Numbered from the stretch's first letter, positions 1 to 10,155 are shown. The stretch is 64,000 nucleotides of DNA from Microbacterium sp. AG238 (GCF_003610405.1 NZ_RAQC01000001.1:558001-622000), one strand, 5' to 3'. Numbers and translations: made by a program. Notes: generated from the letters alone by a model not told the origin.

Positions 1-1
1 G

Positions 2-802
2 CATCTGCGCGGCATCCGCCACCGGCATCCCGAGGCGACGACTGCGCAGATCGCGCAGATGCTCGAGCGCCGTTACCTCACCGCGGTCACCACGGGGGGC
101 GCAGCCGTCGGTGCCACCGCGGTGATCCCCGGTATCGGGACGGCGACGACGCTCGCCCTCAGCGGCGTCGAGACGGCGGGGTTCCTCGAGGCCACGGCAC
201 TGTTCGCGCAGTCCCTCGCAGAGCTGCACGGCATCCCCGTCGACGATCCCGACCGCGCGCGGGCTCTGGTGCTCGCCCTCATGCTCGGCCGCGAGGGCGC
301 CGACCTGGTGGGGCAGTTCGCGAAGCAGGCGAGTGGTCGGGGCGCGCCCCGCAGCTCCTACTGGGGCGAGCTCGTGACCTCGTCGCTCCCCCGCACGGCC
401 GTCGGGCCGGTCCTGGACCGGCTCAAGCACGCGTTCCTGCGACGGTTCGCTGCCGCCGGTGGCGCGTCGGTCGTCGGGAAGGCTCTCCCGTTCGGCATCG
501 GCGCGGCGATCGGCGGCACCGGCAACCACATCCTCGGTCGCCGGGTGATCTCCGGCGCACGCCGCGCATTCGGAGTCGTGCCTGCGAGCTTCCCTGCGGC
601 GCTCGAATCACGTGACGAAAATCAACCGATCGGACGAGGGGCAGGACCGATGGCACGGCGGATCAGCGGTGTCTTCGCCGAAGGCGGCCGCCAGATCGGC
701 TCGTTCGCGTCTCGACCGTTCCGGCGTGGCGCGGCGCACGATTCGCGCACGGAGCCATCCAGCGGCCTCGACACCGACCTCGACGAGCGGAAGGAACCAT
801 GA
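2..802 (+). CDS. EcsC-like hypothetical protein, 5' truncated
   Basis: The reading frame is open from the first bases of the window, so the N-terminus lies upstream. The next in-frame ATG is at 59, but sense codons before it (HLRGIRHRHPEATTAQ) fit the same protein. The visible part has an Ala/Gly-rich hydrophobic stretch containing VIPGIGTATTLALSG, then a helical segment with LFAQSLAELHGI and a second Gly/Ala-rich segment near KALPFGIGAAIGGTGNH. This resembles EcsC-like proteins of actinobacteria, whose function is poorly defined. The C-terminal 60 residues are basic and low-complexity. It overlaps the following small membrane protein by 4 nt (ATGA), so the two are probably cotranscribed. Family assignment is tentative. 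Confidence 0.6.
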   Translation, partial: HLRGIRHRHPEATTAQIAQMLERRYLTAVTTGGAAVGATAVIPGIGTATTLALSGVETAGFLEATALFAQSLAELHGIPVDDPDRARALVLALMLGREGADLVGQFAKQASGRGAPRSSYWGELVTSSLPRTAVGPVLDRLKHAFLRRFAAAGGASVVGKALPFGIGAAIGGTGNHILGRRVISGARRAFGVVPASFPAALESRDENQPIGRGAGPMARRISGVFAEGGRQIGSFASRPFRRGAAHDSRTEPSSGLDTDLDERKEP

Positions 803-1020
803 CCGCATTCCTGATCACGGTCCTGATCATCGGCGCCCTCTTCAACGTCGTCACCTGGCCGACGTTCCTGCGGCGGGTCGCGCGCGACCCGCGAGCGACC
901 GATGAGCACGGCCGGCGCACCCGCTTCTTCACCGTGCACCTCGTCCTGGTGGTGATCGCGCTGGTACTCGCGCTGCTTTTCGTCGTGGGCGCCGTGCTGA
1001 TCGGCGCCGGCGCGCACTGA
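799..1020 (+). CDS. small two-helix membrane protein (SCO4848-like)
   Basis: A 73-residue protein with two predicted membrane segments: residues about 3-25 and 45-70. Between them lies a polar linker with ARDPRATDEHGRRTRFFTVH. The pattern of a helix, a DPR-x-DxxG loop, an FFxVH motif and a second helix resembles the small actinobacterial SCO4848 family, whose role is unknown. The start is an ATG overlapping the stop of the preceding gene by 4 nt, which supports translational coupling. No catalytic motif is visible. Confidence 0.6.
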   Translation: MTAFLITVLIIGALFNVVTWPTFLRRVARDPRATDEHGRRTRFFTVHLVLVVIALVLALLFVVGAVLIGAGAH

Positions 1021-1038
1021 GCCCGGATGACGCCGTGT

Positions 1039-2301
1039 TCAGGCGTCGTCGAACTCCGCCTCGTCGCGCTCGTCTGCGACGGTGACGGTGCGCGCGTCCC
1101 ATTCCGCCCAGCGTTCCATCAGGAGTTCGATCGCCGCGTGGAAGCGCGCCGTCGCTGCACCGGGAGTGGTGTCGCCGAAGTAGTGACGCGACCACCCGCG
1201 CAGCCGTTCCGATGCCTCCGGGTCGTCAGCGACGCGGTCTGCGATCTCGACGATCGACGACGCCGACGTCGCCTCGAGCCAGGCGGCATCCGCGAGGTAG
1301 CCGCCCGTGTCGACCAGAGCCGCCGGATCGGCAGGACGCGTCACGAGAAGGGGCTTGGCCACCGCCAAACGGTCGTAGATCATCGCCGAGATGTCGACGA
1401 CGGCGAGGTCGGCGGCGGCCAGTTGCCAGCCCAGATCGGGTCCGTCGTCATAGACGTGATGAGCGAGCGGGTCGGCGGCGTTGGCAGCGGCGATGGCCGC
1501 GACGATCCGTCGATGAGCATCACCGTAGGACGCGTCCACCACACCGGACCGCGGGTGCGGCCGGTAGATCAGCCGGTGCCTCGGCGATGCGAGCACCGCC
1601 GCCGCGAGCGACTCGCCGTGCGAGGCGATGGAGCCGTAGTGGGCGGCGGGGCGGTCGCCCTCCCATGTCGGCGCGTAGAGGATGACGCGGCGGTCGTCCT
1701 CGGGATACGGAAGGTCCCCCGAGAAGTGATCCGCCTGCGGTCGTCCGATCGCGATCGTCCGCGCGTCGAGGTCGTAGTCCCAGAGGACCCGGCCCAGCCG
1801 CTCACGCGCGGCGTCGCCGGCGATGAGCGCGTAGTCGTACGCCTTGAACTGGTTGGTGGTCATGTACATCTTGTCGGACTCGCCGTGGTTGATGAAGACG
1901 TGCCACCGGTGTCCGTAACGGAACATCTGGAAGTTCCGGGTGTTCTGGTTGACGTACAGCACCACGCGGATGTCCTGCGCCGCGACGACCGATTCGAGTG
2001 AACGCACCGAGGGCGCGAACAGGACGGGCAGGGCGCCGTCGGCGAGAAGCGCCTGCGCGCCGGTGGCACTGCGGCTGATGACGACGACCGGCCACTTCTC
2101 GGCGAGCAGCTGCAGTGGTTTGTACCACTGGCGCATCTGGTACATGTTCACATCGCCGTCCGCGAAATAGACCGCGATCCGGAAGTGTCCGGTCGACGGC
2201 TTCGGCGCGCTGGCGAGAGAGCGCCGCACGTCGATGAACGCCGCCCGGTTCGACACAGCCCGCCGCACCAGGGTTACGGCTTTACGGACGTCCGCGATCA
2301 T
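1039..2301 (-). CDS. CDP-glycerol glycerophosphotransferase-like protein
   Basis: A 420-residue member of the TagB/TagF-related transferase superfamily, which transfers polyol-phosphate units in the assembly of wall or capsule glycopolymers at the cytoplasmic membrane face. Visible motifs are FINHGESDKMY (the counterpart of the HGT/PLK motif), VILYAPTWEGD, LIYRPHPRSG and the C-terminal VVDISAMIYDRL, replacing the usual TDYSS. It is a divergent member, and the exact acceptor cannot be predicted. The ATG at 2301 follows GGAGGGG by 6 nt; an upstream ATG at 2397 would overlap the divergent neighbour and lacks a site. It is divergent from a GT2 glycosyltransferase and near two further transferases of the family. 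Confidence 0.8.
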   Translation of the reverse strand: MIADVRKAVTLVRRAVSNRAAFIDVRRSLASAPKPSTGHFRIAVYFADGDVNMYQMRQWYKPLQLLAEKWPVVVISRSATGAQALLADGALPVLFAPSVRSLESVVAAQDIRVVLYVNQNTRNFQMFRYGHRWHVFINHGESDKMYMTTNQFKAYDYALIAGDAARERLGRVLWDYDLDARTIAIGRPQADHFSGDLPYPEDDRRVILYAPTWEGDRPAAHYGSIASHGESLAAAVLASPRHRLIYRPHPRSGVVDASYGDAHRRIVAAIAAANAADPLAHHVYDDGPDLGWQLAAADLAVVDISAMIYDRLAVAKPLLVTRPADPAALVDTGGYLADAAWLEATSASSIVEIADRVADDPEASERLRGWSRHYFGDTTPGAATARFHAAIELLMERWAEWDARTVTVADERDEAEFDDA

Positions 2302-2363
2302 TCCCACCCCTCCAGGGTACCGAGGGTGTGAGCGGAGACCGGGACGCGTGACATGATCGACGG

Positions 2364-3455
2364 ATGCATGACGACGCGCACCGGTGGCGTCCCGCACCCG
2401 TACCGGCCCCGGATGCGGGAGTGTCGTTCGTCATCCCCGTCCTCAACGAGCGCGACTACCTCGAGCACGCCGTGCGCAGCGTGCTCGCCCAGGAGCTCGA
2501 TGCGCCGATCGAGGTCATCCTGGCCCTCGGCCCCTCGGCCGACGGCACGGACGACGTTGCACGCCGACTCGCCGGCGAGGACGCGCGCATCCGCCTGGTC
2601 CGCAACCCCGCGGCGCATATTCCCGTCGGCCTCAACATCGCGATCCGGTCCGCCCGTTACCCGACGATCGTCCGCGTCGACGCCCACTCCGAGCTCGAGC
2701 CCGGCTACACCAGCGCGGCACTGCAGACGCTCGCACGAGTACAGGCCGCGAATGTGGGCGGCGTGATGCGGGCCGAGGGCCGGACTCCGTTCCAGCGAGC
2801 GGTCGCCCGCGCCTACAACTCCCGCATCGGGCTCGGCGGAGGTGCGTACCACGGCGGGTCGGAGGAGGGCCCAGCCGAGTCGGCGTACCTGGGCGTGATG
2901 CGACGCAGTGTGCTCGACGAGGTCGGCTTGTTCGATGAGGGCATCCGCCGCGGAGAGGACTGGGAGCTCAACCTCCGGATCCGCCGCGCCGGCTACCAGG
3001 TGTGGTTCGACCCCGACCTCCATGTGACGTACTGGCCCCGCGAGAGCTGGAGCCGTCTCGTACAACAGTTCCGCGCGACCGGCTCGTGGCGCGGGGAACT
3101 CGTCCGGCGCTTCGGTCGTCGGAACGGCCTGCGTTTCTTCGCGCCTCCGGCCCTCGTCATCGCCGCGGCCACGTCGCTGGTGGTGGGTGCGGTGCAGCTG
3201 GTCGGGGGTCTTCCCGCGCGTACCGGCATCCTGCTGTCGATCCTGCACCTTCCCGTCGCGGCCTACGCAGCGCTCGTCGCCGTCGTCGCAGCGGGGAAGG
3301 GTGGCGGTCGTGGTCTGCGCGATCGGCTGTGGACGCTCGCCGTGCTGCCGTCGATGCACTTCTCGTGGGGGGTCGGATTCTTGCAGGGGGCGTCGCGCGG
3401 CGCCCGCGGCACGGTCGACACGTCGCGCCTCGCGCGCAACACGCCGCTCCCCTGA
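2364..3455 (+). CDS. family 2 glycosyltransferase, ExoA-like
   Basis: A 363-residue inverting glycosyltransferase. The GT-A fold begins at residue 20 with VSFVIPVLNERDYLEHA. The metal and nucleotide-sugar site is the IVRVDAHSELEPGY segment near residue 110, and the acceptor/catalytic region contains FDEGIRRGEDWELNLRIRR. After the catalytic domain there are three or so hydrophobic C-terminal segments (about residues 250-330), so the enzyme is probably membrane anchored, as in succinoglycan-type ExoA proteins. Little space separates it from the divergent transferase gene and no clear ribosome site precedes the ATG, so the mRNA may be leaderless. It belongs with the surface-polymer genes on either side; the sugar is unknown. 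Confidence 0.82.
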   Translation: MHDDAHRWRPAPVPAPDAGVSFVIPVLNERDYLEHAVRSVLAQELDAPIEVILALGPSADGTDDVARRLAGEDARIRLVRNPAAHIPVGLNIAIRSARYPTIVRVDAHSELEPGYTSAALQTLARVQAANVGGVMRAEGRTPFQRAVARAYNSRIGLGGGAYHGGSEEGPAESAYLGVMRRSVLDEVGLFDEGIRRGEDWELNLRIRRAGYQVWFDPDLHVTYWPRESWSRLVQQFRATGSWRGELVRRFGRRNGLRFFAPPALVIAAATSLVVGAVQLVGGLPARTGILLSILHLPVAAYAALVAVVAAGKGGGRGLRDRLWTLAVLPSMHFSWGVGFLQGASRGARGTVDTSRLARNTPLP

Positions 3456-3486
3456 GCCAGCCTGAACCAGCCCGAGTCTGTTTGGG

Positions 3487-4950
3487 TCAGTCGCGCGAGA
3501 CGAGCCCCTGGTCGAGGATGCGAGCGACCACCCGCTCCGCCGCCCGGCCGTCGTCGCGCGAGTTGAAGCGGGCGCGCCAGCGCGCGTACCGCTCGGGGTC
3601 TCCGGCGTCGCCGGCCGCGACGGCACGCACCAGCTCGTTCTGCGTGCGCACGATCGGCCCGGGGGCCGCGTCGGCGAGATCGAAGTAGAAGCCGCGCAAC
3701 GCGCCGCGGTAGTGCTCGAGGTCGGGCGCGAAGAAGTACATGGGGCGACCGGTGACGGAGTAGTCGAACATCACCGAGGAGTAGTCCGTGATGAGCGCGT
3801 CCGAGGCGAGCAGCAGGTCGGTCAGATCGGGGTACGACGTCACATCGATCACTCGCGCACCGCGCTCGTCGGCGCCGGGCGCAAGCGTGCGCGAATGTCC
3901 GCGCACGAGCACGACCGCGCCCGTGGCTTCTGCAAGAGCCGGCAGGTCGAGGAAGTCGACGATGGTCTGGCGGTCGTCGCGCCACGTAGGCGCGTACAAC
4001 AGGACCTTCTCGGCGGGGCCGATGCCGAGTGCCGCGCGTGCGGCATCCCGGTCGCCGGTGTGCAGGTCATCCGTCCGGGGATACCCCTCGACCCACACCG
4101 GCTTGCGGCGGAAGCCGTACGCCGCCCGGAGGACGCGAGCGCTGTACGGGTTCTGGGCGAGCAGGATGTCCCAGCGGCGGCTCTCACGGAACACCGCGAG
4201 TGCGCGCCGCGGGTCGAAGCCGGGGCGGTGCAGGGCGAGTCGCTTCAGTGGCGTCCCGTGCCAGGTCTGCAGGACCACCTGTCCTGGCTTGCGGACGAAG
4301 CGACGGCGCAGCCAGTCGTTGACGACGAGCAGTCGGGCTGCGCCGCGTGCCCGCCACCACTCCGGGCTGCCGTCGACCACGGCGATGGCCCCCTCGGGAA
4401 CAGCCACCGAGAGATCGACGACGCTCCAGTACCGGGTGACACCGGGTGCCACTCGCGCCAATTCGCGATCGATCGCGCGCGGGTTGTCGCTCGCGCTGCG
4501 GCCGTAGAAGCTCTCGAAGAAGACGGCGTTCTCGAGCGCCCCGCGGTGAGCCGCGTAGCGCTGCTCGAGCGCGCGGCGCCCCTCATCCGAATCGAGCGCC
4601 GGATCCACGGGAGGGCCGATGAGGAGCCGGGCGCCATCCCAGCTCGCGCGGAGGGTGGGCGCGTGCAGCGCGGCAGGCGCTTCGCCGACGGATCCGTCAC
4701 CACGCACCGGAGCGCCGTCCACGACGAGGTCGAAGGTCCCCGAGGGCAGCGGGAGAAGCGCACCGCCCCAGCGGGCGACGTGCAGCGCGAGGCGCGCCGT
4801 CCAGGAACCGTCGCCCCCGGTCACCTCTCCGCGCGTCACCGCGCGCGGTCCGACGAGCTCGACCGTCGCGGGAACCGGCCCCGTGGCGGTCACGGTCATG
4901 ACCGGAGGGCCTCCGTCGCTGACATCGGCGCTGAAATCGACACGCATCAC
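3487..4950 (-). CDS. CDP-glycerol:glycerophosphate glycerophosphotransferase family protein
   Basis: A 487-residue TagB/TagF-type transferase. The N-terminal 130 residues form a beta-rich extension without a recognised motif. The catalytic domain shows VVLQTWHGTPLKRLALH, VLLYAPTWRDDRQT, VLVRGHSRT and ALITDYSSVMFDYSVTGRP followed by MYFFAPDLEHY, all diagnostic of this family. It would add glycerol- or ribitol-phosphate type units to a wall polymer; the exact substrate is inference. The ATG overlaps the stop of the upstream transferase gene by 4 nt, so the two form a translationally coupled pair. It converges with the GT2 gene, with only about 30 nt between the stop codons and no strong terminator seen there. 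Confidence 0.88.
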   Translation of the reverse strand: MMRVDFSADVSDGGPPVMTVTATGPVPATVELVGPRAVTRGEVTGGDGSWTARLALHVARWGGALLPLPSGTFDLVVDGAPVRGDGSVGEAPAALHAPTLRASWDGARLLIGPPVDPALDSDEGRRALEQRYAAHRGALENAVFFESFYGRSASDNPRAIDRELARVAPGVTRYWSVVDLSVAVPEGAIAVVDGSPEWWRARGAARLLVVNDWLRRRFVRKPGQVVLQTWHGTPLKRLALHRPGFDPRRALAVFRESRRWDILLAQNPYSARVLRAAYGFRRKPVWVEGYPRTDDLHTGDRDAARAALGIGPAEKVLLYAPTWRDDRQTIVDFLDLPALAEATGAVVLVRGHSRTLAPGADERGARVIDVTSYPDLTDLLLASDALITDYSSVMFDYSVTGRPMYFFAPDLEHYRGALRGFYFDLADAAPGPIVRTQNELVRAVAAGDAGDPERYARWRARFNSRDDGRAAERVVARILDQGLVSRD

Positions 4951-6194
4951 GACTGCTCCCCCGCTGCTTCCGGCACCGCGGCGACGATCGCATCGTGCAC
5001 ACGGCGCGCGTTCCCGCCGTCCCGCCAGGCGTGCACCCTGCGGCTCAGTTCGGCGGCCCGGGATCGGCGGCGGTTCGCCTCGGGCTCATGCCCGAGCACG
5101 TCGCCGAGCTGCGAGCACAACGCCGGCCACGACCTGGCGACATCGGCGCCGGCGACATCGGCGTAGGTGCCGTAGAACCCTCGCGTCCGGGCGTAGCTCT
5201 CGACGTCGGGCGCCAGGAAGAGCGTCGGCAGCGGCACGAGCCCGGCATCGTAGGCGAGGGACGAGTAGTCGGTGACCAGCACGTCCATGGCTGCTAGCAG
5301 CGGCGTCACGTCGGGGACGATGTCGCTTCCCAGCATCCGCACGCGCGAGGTCGGCGCGGGAGGGGTGTAGGCACCGCCGCCCAACGGGTGCGACCGGACG
5401 AGCAACACGGCGTCGTGAGCCTCCAGAACGCTCAGGATGCTCCCCCAGTCGGCCGGACCGGGTGTCGCAGGGTCGGGGTCGCCGTCGCGCCAGGTCGGCG
5501 CGTAGAGCACGGCGCGAGCCTCCCCGACGCCCGGGACGGCCGTCTCGAGCAGCGTGCGAGCCTCGTGGCGGGCGGAAAGCGGGTCGGGTGCCGACAGCAC
5601 ATCGACGCGCGGCTCGCCGAGCACGGGAACGCGCGCGTCGTCGAGACCGAAGGCGCTCTCGAGCCGGCCCCGAACGAGGTGGGATGCCGCGGGCAGCACG
5701 TCGATCTGGGACTGTGCGCGCCGGTAAGCCAGCGCCAGCAGCCGCCGGATGCCGGGGACGGCCCGCAGCCGCCCGGGGTCGGTCGTCACCGGCGAATCGA
5801 GACCGATGCGCTTGAGCGGGATGCCGTGCCAGAGCTGGACGAGGAAAGCTCCGCCGACGCCGTAACGGTTGACGTCGCCGAGCCCGTGGGTGACGACGAC
5901 GACGCCCGCGCGAGCCGTGCGCCAGAAGCCTGCGAGCGAATCGCGCCGCACCGCCGGGATGCCCAGCCGTTCCGCGTCCTCGGCTTGCCGCGGCGACGAC
6001 ACCAGCCACACGGTGCGGTGGCGAGGCGCCGCCTGCCACAGCGCGAGCGCGCCGTCGGCCACGCCCACGGCACAGCCGAAGACCCAGGCTGACCGGTCGC
6101 GCGGAATGACGAGGGTGGCGAGGCGTCCCACGAGATACGCGGGGATGCGCAGGACCTTGCGTACGTTGCCCGCGCCGAACGAGAAGGACGCCAC
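4947..6194 (-). CDS. CDP-glycerol glycerophosphotransferase family protein
   Basis: A 415-residue protein of the TagB/TagF superfamily with VQLWHGIPLKRIGLDSP, AVLYAPTWRDGDPD, VLLVRSHPLGG, VLVTDYSSLAYDAGL and TLFLAPDVESYARTRGFYG. It lacks the N-terminal beta extension of its downstream partner, so it represents the shorter TagB-like arrangement. The pair may act in sequence, one priming and one extending, but that is inference from the teichoic-acid paradigm. The start shown is a GTG lying inside the 3' arm of the strong htrA terminator hairpin at 6186-6222, with no separate ribosome site; a GTG at 6131 is an alternative. Its stop overlaps the next gene by 4 nt. Confidence 0.85.
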   Translation of the reverse strand: MASFSFGAGNVRKVLRIPAYLVGRLATLVIPRDRSAWVFGCAVGVADGALALWQAAPRHRTVWLVSSPRQAEDAERLGIPAVRRDSLAGFWRTARAGVVVVTHGLGDVNRYGVGGAFLVQLWHGIPLKRIGLDSPVTTDPGRLRAVPGIRRLLALAYRRAQSQIDVLPAASHLVRGRLESAFGLDDARVPVLGEPRVDVLSAPDPLSARHEARTLLETAVPGVGEARAVLYAPTWRDGDPDPATPGPADWGSILSVLEAHDAVLLVRSHPLGGGAYTPPAPTSRVRMLGSDIVPDVTPLLAAMDVLVTDYSSLAYDAGLVPLPTLFLAPDVESYARTRGFYGTYADVAGADVARSWPALCSQLGDVLGHEPEANRRRSRAAELSRRVHAWRDGGNARRVHDAIVAAVPEAAGEQS

Positions 6195-6222
6195 CCCGCG
6201 AGCCTATCGCGGGGTGGCGTCC
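6186..6222 (-). terminator. 16-bp hairpin terminator after htrA
   Basis: A perfect 16-bp inverted repeat with arms at 6207-6222 and 6186-6201 around a 5-nt loop, starting 15 nt after the htrA stop. It has no long U tract, as is common in high-GC actinobacteria. The 3' arm contains the proposed GTG start (6194-6192) of the next gene, so a folded transcript would hide that start. Confidence 0.75.
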
Positions 6223-6237
6223 GGGCCGGTACGACGT

Positions 6238-7725
<1,488 letters not shown>

Positions 7726-7825
7726 CGAGGTTGCTCCTTTGTCCAAGCAAGAACAGGTTGCCGCTCGATGCTGTGGTTTGCCTATGCCGAGGATGGGACA
7801 CGCCTATGCGTGTAGCGTGAACCGG

Positions 7826-9025
7826 ATGCACGAGGTTCCCGGCGCCTGGCGCCGCGCCGCACGCGGCGCCGGTCTGCTCACCGACGAAGGCTCGCCCGTA
7901 CCCACCATCTTCGCCGAGATGACGGCACTCGCCGCCCGAACCGGCGCGATCAACCTGGGTCAGGGCTTCCCCGACGAGGACGGTCCGACCGAGGTTCTCG
8001 AAGCCGCTCGCGCAGCGATCGCGGACGGACGCAATCAGTATCCGCCGGGACGCGGCGAACCGGAGCTGCTCGGCGCGATCGCCGATCACCAGTCGCGCTG
8101 GTACGGCATCACGCTCGACCCCGGAACGCAGGTGCTCGTGACCGCCGGCGCGACGGAAGCACTCGCAGCCACCGTGCTGGCGCTCGTCGATGGACCGGAC
8201 GACGAGGTCGTCGTGTTCGAGCCGTACTACGACGCGTACGCGGCCCTGGTCGCGCTCTCCGGCGCGCGACTGGTGGGCGTGCCGCTGCGGTGGCCCGACT
8301 TCCAGCCAGACCTCGGTGAGCTCGCCGCCGCCGTCACCGACCGTACGCGCATCATCCTGGTCAACGATCCGCACAATCCGACCGGAACCGTCTTCGCACG
8401 CGAGACGATCGACGAGATCGTTCGCCTCGCGCATCGACACGACGCGGTGATCGTCACGGACGAGGTGTATGAGCACCTCACGTTCGACGCGCCGCACGTC
8501 CCGATAGCAACCGTTCCGGGCGCGGCCGAACGCACGCTGTCGATCTCGTCTGCGGGCAAGACCTTCTCAGTGACGGGCTGGAAGGTCGGATGGGTGACGG
8601 GGCCCGACGAGCTCGTCAGCGCCGTGCTGGCGGTCAAGCAGTGGCTCACCTATGTCAACGCCGGCCCATTCCAGCCCGCCGTCGCAGCCGGGCTGCGCCT
8701 CCCCGACGACGTCTTCGTCGGCATCTCCGATCGCCTGCGTGCGGGCCGTGACCTCTTGGGCGCGGGGCTGCGCGCAGCCGGCTTCGCCGTGTCGACACCG
8801 GCGGGTTCGTACTTCACGGTCGCGGACGCCGCTCCCCTGGGAGCTTCCGACGCCGATACGTTCTGCCGCGAGCTGCCCGCTCGAGCGGGCGTCGTCGCGA
8901 TCCCGCTCACGGCCTTCGCGTCGCCCGCGCACCGGCCGGAGTACGCCACCCTCGTGCGATTCGCCGCGTGCAAGCGGCCCGACGTCCTTGCCGAGGCGTC
9001 AGCTCGGCTCGCCGGCGCCTTCTGA
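7826..9025 (+). CDS. class I/II PLP-dependent aminotransferase
   Basis: A 399-residue fold-type I aminotransferase. The Schiff-base lysine is K245 in SSAGKTFSVTGWK; N184 (DPHNPTG), D212 and Y215 (TDEVYEH) complete the cofactor pocket, and INLGQGFPD near residue 43 is typical of the kynurenine/glutamine/methionine aminotransferase branch. Actinobacterial relatives are often annotated as N-succinyldiaminopimelate aminotransferase (DapC), which remains possible. The ATG at 7826 has no clear ribosome site, so the mRNA may be leaderless. Its 3' end overlaps the convergent nitrilase-family gene by 27 nt. A glutamine transaminase-type activity would pair naturally with that amidase, but specificity cannot be read from the sequence. 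Confidence 0.88.
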   Translation: MHEVPGAWRRAARGAGLLTDEGSPVPTIFAEMTALAARTGAINLGQGFPDEDGPTEVLEAARAAIADGRNQYPPGRGEPELLGAIADHQSRWYGITLDPGTQVLVTAGATEALAATVLALVDGPDDEVVVFEPYYDAYAALVALSGARLVGVPLRWPDFQPDLGELAAAVTDRTRIILVNDPHNPTGTVFARETIDEIVRLAHRHDAVIVTDEVYEHLTFDAPHVPIATVPGAAERTLSISSAGKTFSVTGWKVGWVTGPDELVSAVLAVKQWLTYVNAGPFQPAVAAGLRLPDDVFVGISDRLRAGRDLLGAGLRAAGFAVSTPAGSYFTVADAAPLGASDADTFCRELPARAGVVAIPLTAFASPAHRPEYATLVRFAACKRPDVLAEASARLAGAF

Positions 9026-9817
9026 TCGAGGCACGACAGCGAACCTGCGCAGCCGCAGGGCGGGATTGACCCGCCGCACGCGCTCGATGGCATGGGCTTC
9101 GACGTGTGCGACCGCGATATCGCTCGACGTCCCGACCGCGGCGATCTCCACCCCCTGCGGATCGAAGACGCCGGAGTTTCCCACGCCGAGGGGCGGCGGA
9201 TGGTCAGCCGCTGCGACGAAGAGCGTGTTCTCGATGGCGCGCGCTCGCAGGAGGGTGTTCCACTGCAACTCCTTGAGCGGACCGCGCACCCACTGAGCGG
9301 GCACGAGGACGACGTGCGCTCCGGTGTCGGCGAGCACACGGGCGACCTCGGGAAAGCGCAGGTCGTAACACGTCATGAGCGCGAAGCGGACGCCGCCCAC
9401 GTCGAAGGTCTCCGGCGACGTGATCTCCCCCGGCTCGACCCAATCGGATTCGCGCTGCCCGAAGGCGTCGTACAGGTGCAGCTTGCGATACGACGCCACC
9501 AGACCCTCGGGCCCGACCGCCACGACGGTGTTCCGCACGCGTTCTGCATCCGAAGCCCGCTCGAGGAGGCCTGCGACGATGTGAACGCCGTGACGGCGAG
9601 CCAACTCGTGCAGCCCCCGGACGAACGAGCCCTCGAGGTCCTGCGCGTTCTCTCGCAGCGTCTCGTCGAACGGGTCGACGAAATAGCTCGAATACTCGGG
9701 GAACAGGATCACCTCGGCACCGCGCGAGGTCGCGCGCTCGACGAAGTCGGCGACGACGCGGAGGTTGTCGCCGACGTCGGCGGCGGGCGCGAACTGGGCG
9801 ACGGCGAGTGCGGTCAA
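8999..9817 (-). CDS. carbon-nitrogen hydrolase (nitrilase superfamily amidase)
   Basis: A 272-residue Nit-family amidase with the catalytic triad E41 (ILFPEYS), K112 (YRKLHLYD) and C150 (LMTCYDLRFPE). The YRKLHLYDAFG and TCYDLRFPE motifs place it near the Nit1/Nit2 omega-amidase branch, which hydrolyses alpha-ketoglutaramate or deaminated glutathione. The TTG start at 9817 is chosen because GGAGG precedes it by 5 nt and the conserved domain begins immediately after it; a longer reading to an ATG at 9934 adds 39 residues unlike the family. It converges on the aminotransferase gene, overlapping it by 27 nt. Confidence 0.85.
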   Translation of the reverse strand: MTALAVAQFAPAADVGDNLRVVADFVERATSRGAEVILFPEYSSYFVDPFDETLRENAQDLEGSFVRGLHELARRHGVHIVAGLLERASDAERVRNTVVAVGPEGLVASYRKLHLYDAFGQRESDWVEPGEITSPETFDVGGVRFALMTCYDLRFPEVARVLADTGAHVVLVPAQWVRGPLKELQWNTLLRARAIENTLFVAAADHPPPLGVGNSGVFDPQGVEIAAVGTSSDIAVAHVEAHAIERVRRVNPALRLRRFAVVPRSEGAGEPS

Positions 9818-10000
9818 CGGTCCTCCGAACGGCGGTGGCGATGCGTGAGCGGCGAGCCTGGCAGGTGACGTCGTCACCGGCCGATGATCGGCGTCGCCGG
9901 GCCCATGCCGCCATCCTCCCCGTGACGGGCACACGACGGCAACACGTGTGGCCGCGGATCCGGCCCGACACGCCCGGGGATGCGCGCAGAACCGTCCCGA

Positions 10001-10030
10001 TTGGACGACCTCCTGAGCCCGTGCTAGTGT
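10001..10030 (+). promoter_or_regulatory. promoter of the initiator tRNA gene
   Basis: TTGGAC at 10001-10006 and TAGTGT at 10025-10030, separated by 18 nt, lie 13 nt before the tRNA 5' end. This fits a housekeeping sigma promoter for a stable RNA. Confidence 0.6.
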
Positions 10031-10042
10031 TAACTCTTGTGC

Positions 10043-10116
10043 CGCGGGGTGGAGCAGCTCGGTAGCTCGCTGGGCTCATAACCCAGAGGTCGCAGGTTCA
10101 AATCCTGTCCCCGCAA
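10043..10116 (+). tRNA. initiator tRNA-fMet (CAT)
   Basis: A 74-nt tRNA with anticodon CAT in a loop closed by three G:C pairs (GGG/CCC), and a C1:A72 mismatch at the acceptor end. Both are hallmarks of bacterial initiator tRNA and separate it from elongator Met. The T arm carries GGTTCAAATCC. The 3' CCA is not encoded. It is flanked by its own promoter and a strong terminator, so it is a monocistronic stable-RNA unit. Confidence 0.97.
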
Positions 10117-10121
10117 CAGAA

Positions 10122-10155
10122 AACGAAGGCCCCGTCGAAAGACGGGGCCTTCGTT
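10122..10155 (+). terminator. terminator of the tRNA-fMet gene
   Basis: A perfect 15-bp inverted repeat (arms 10122-10136 and 10141-10155) closed by a GAAA tetraloop, starting 6 nt after the tRNA. The GNRA loop and perfect stem make it a very stable intrinsic terminator, although only a short T-rich tail follows. Confidence 0.9.
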
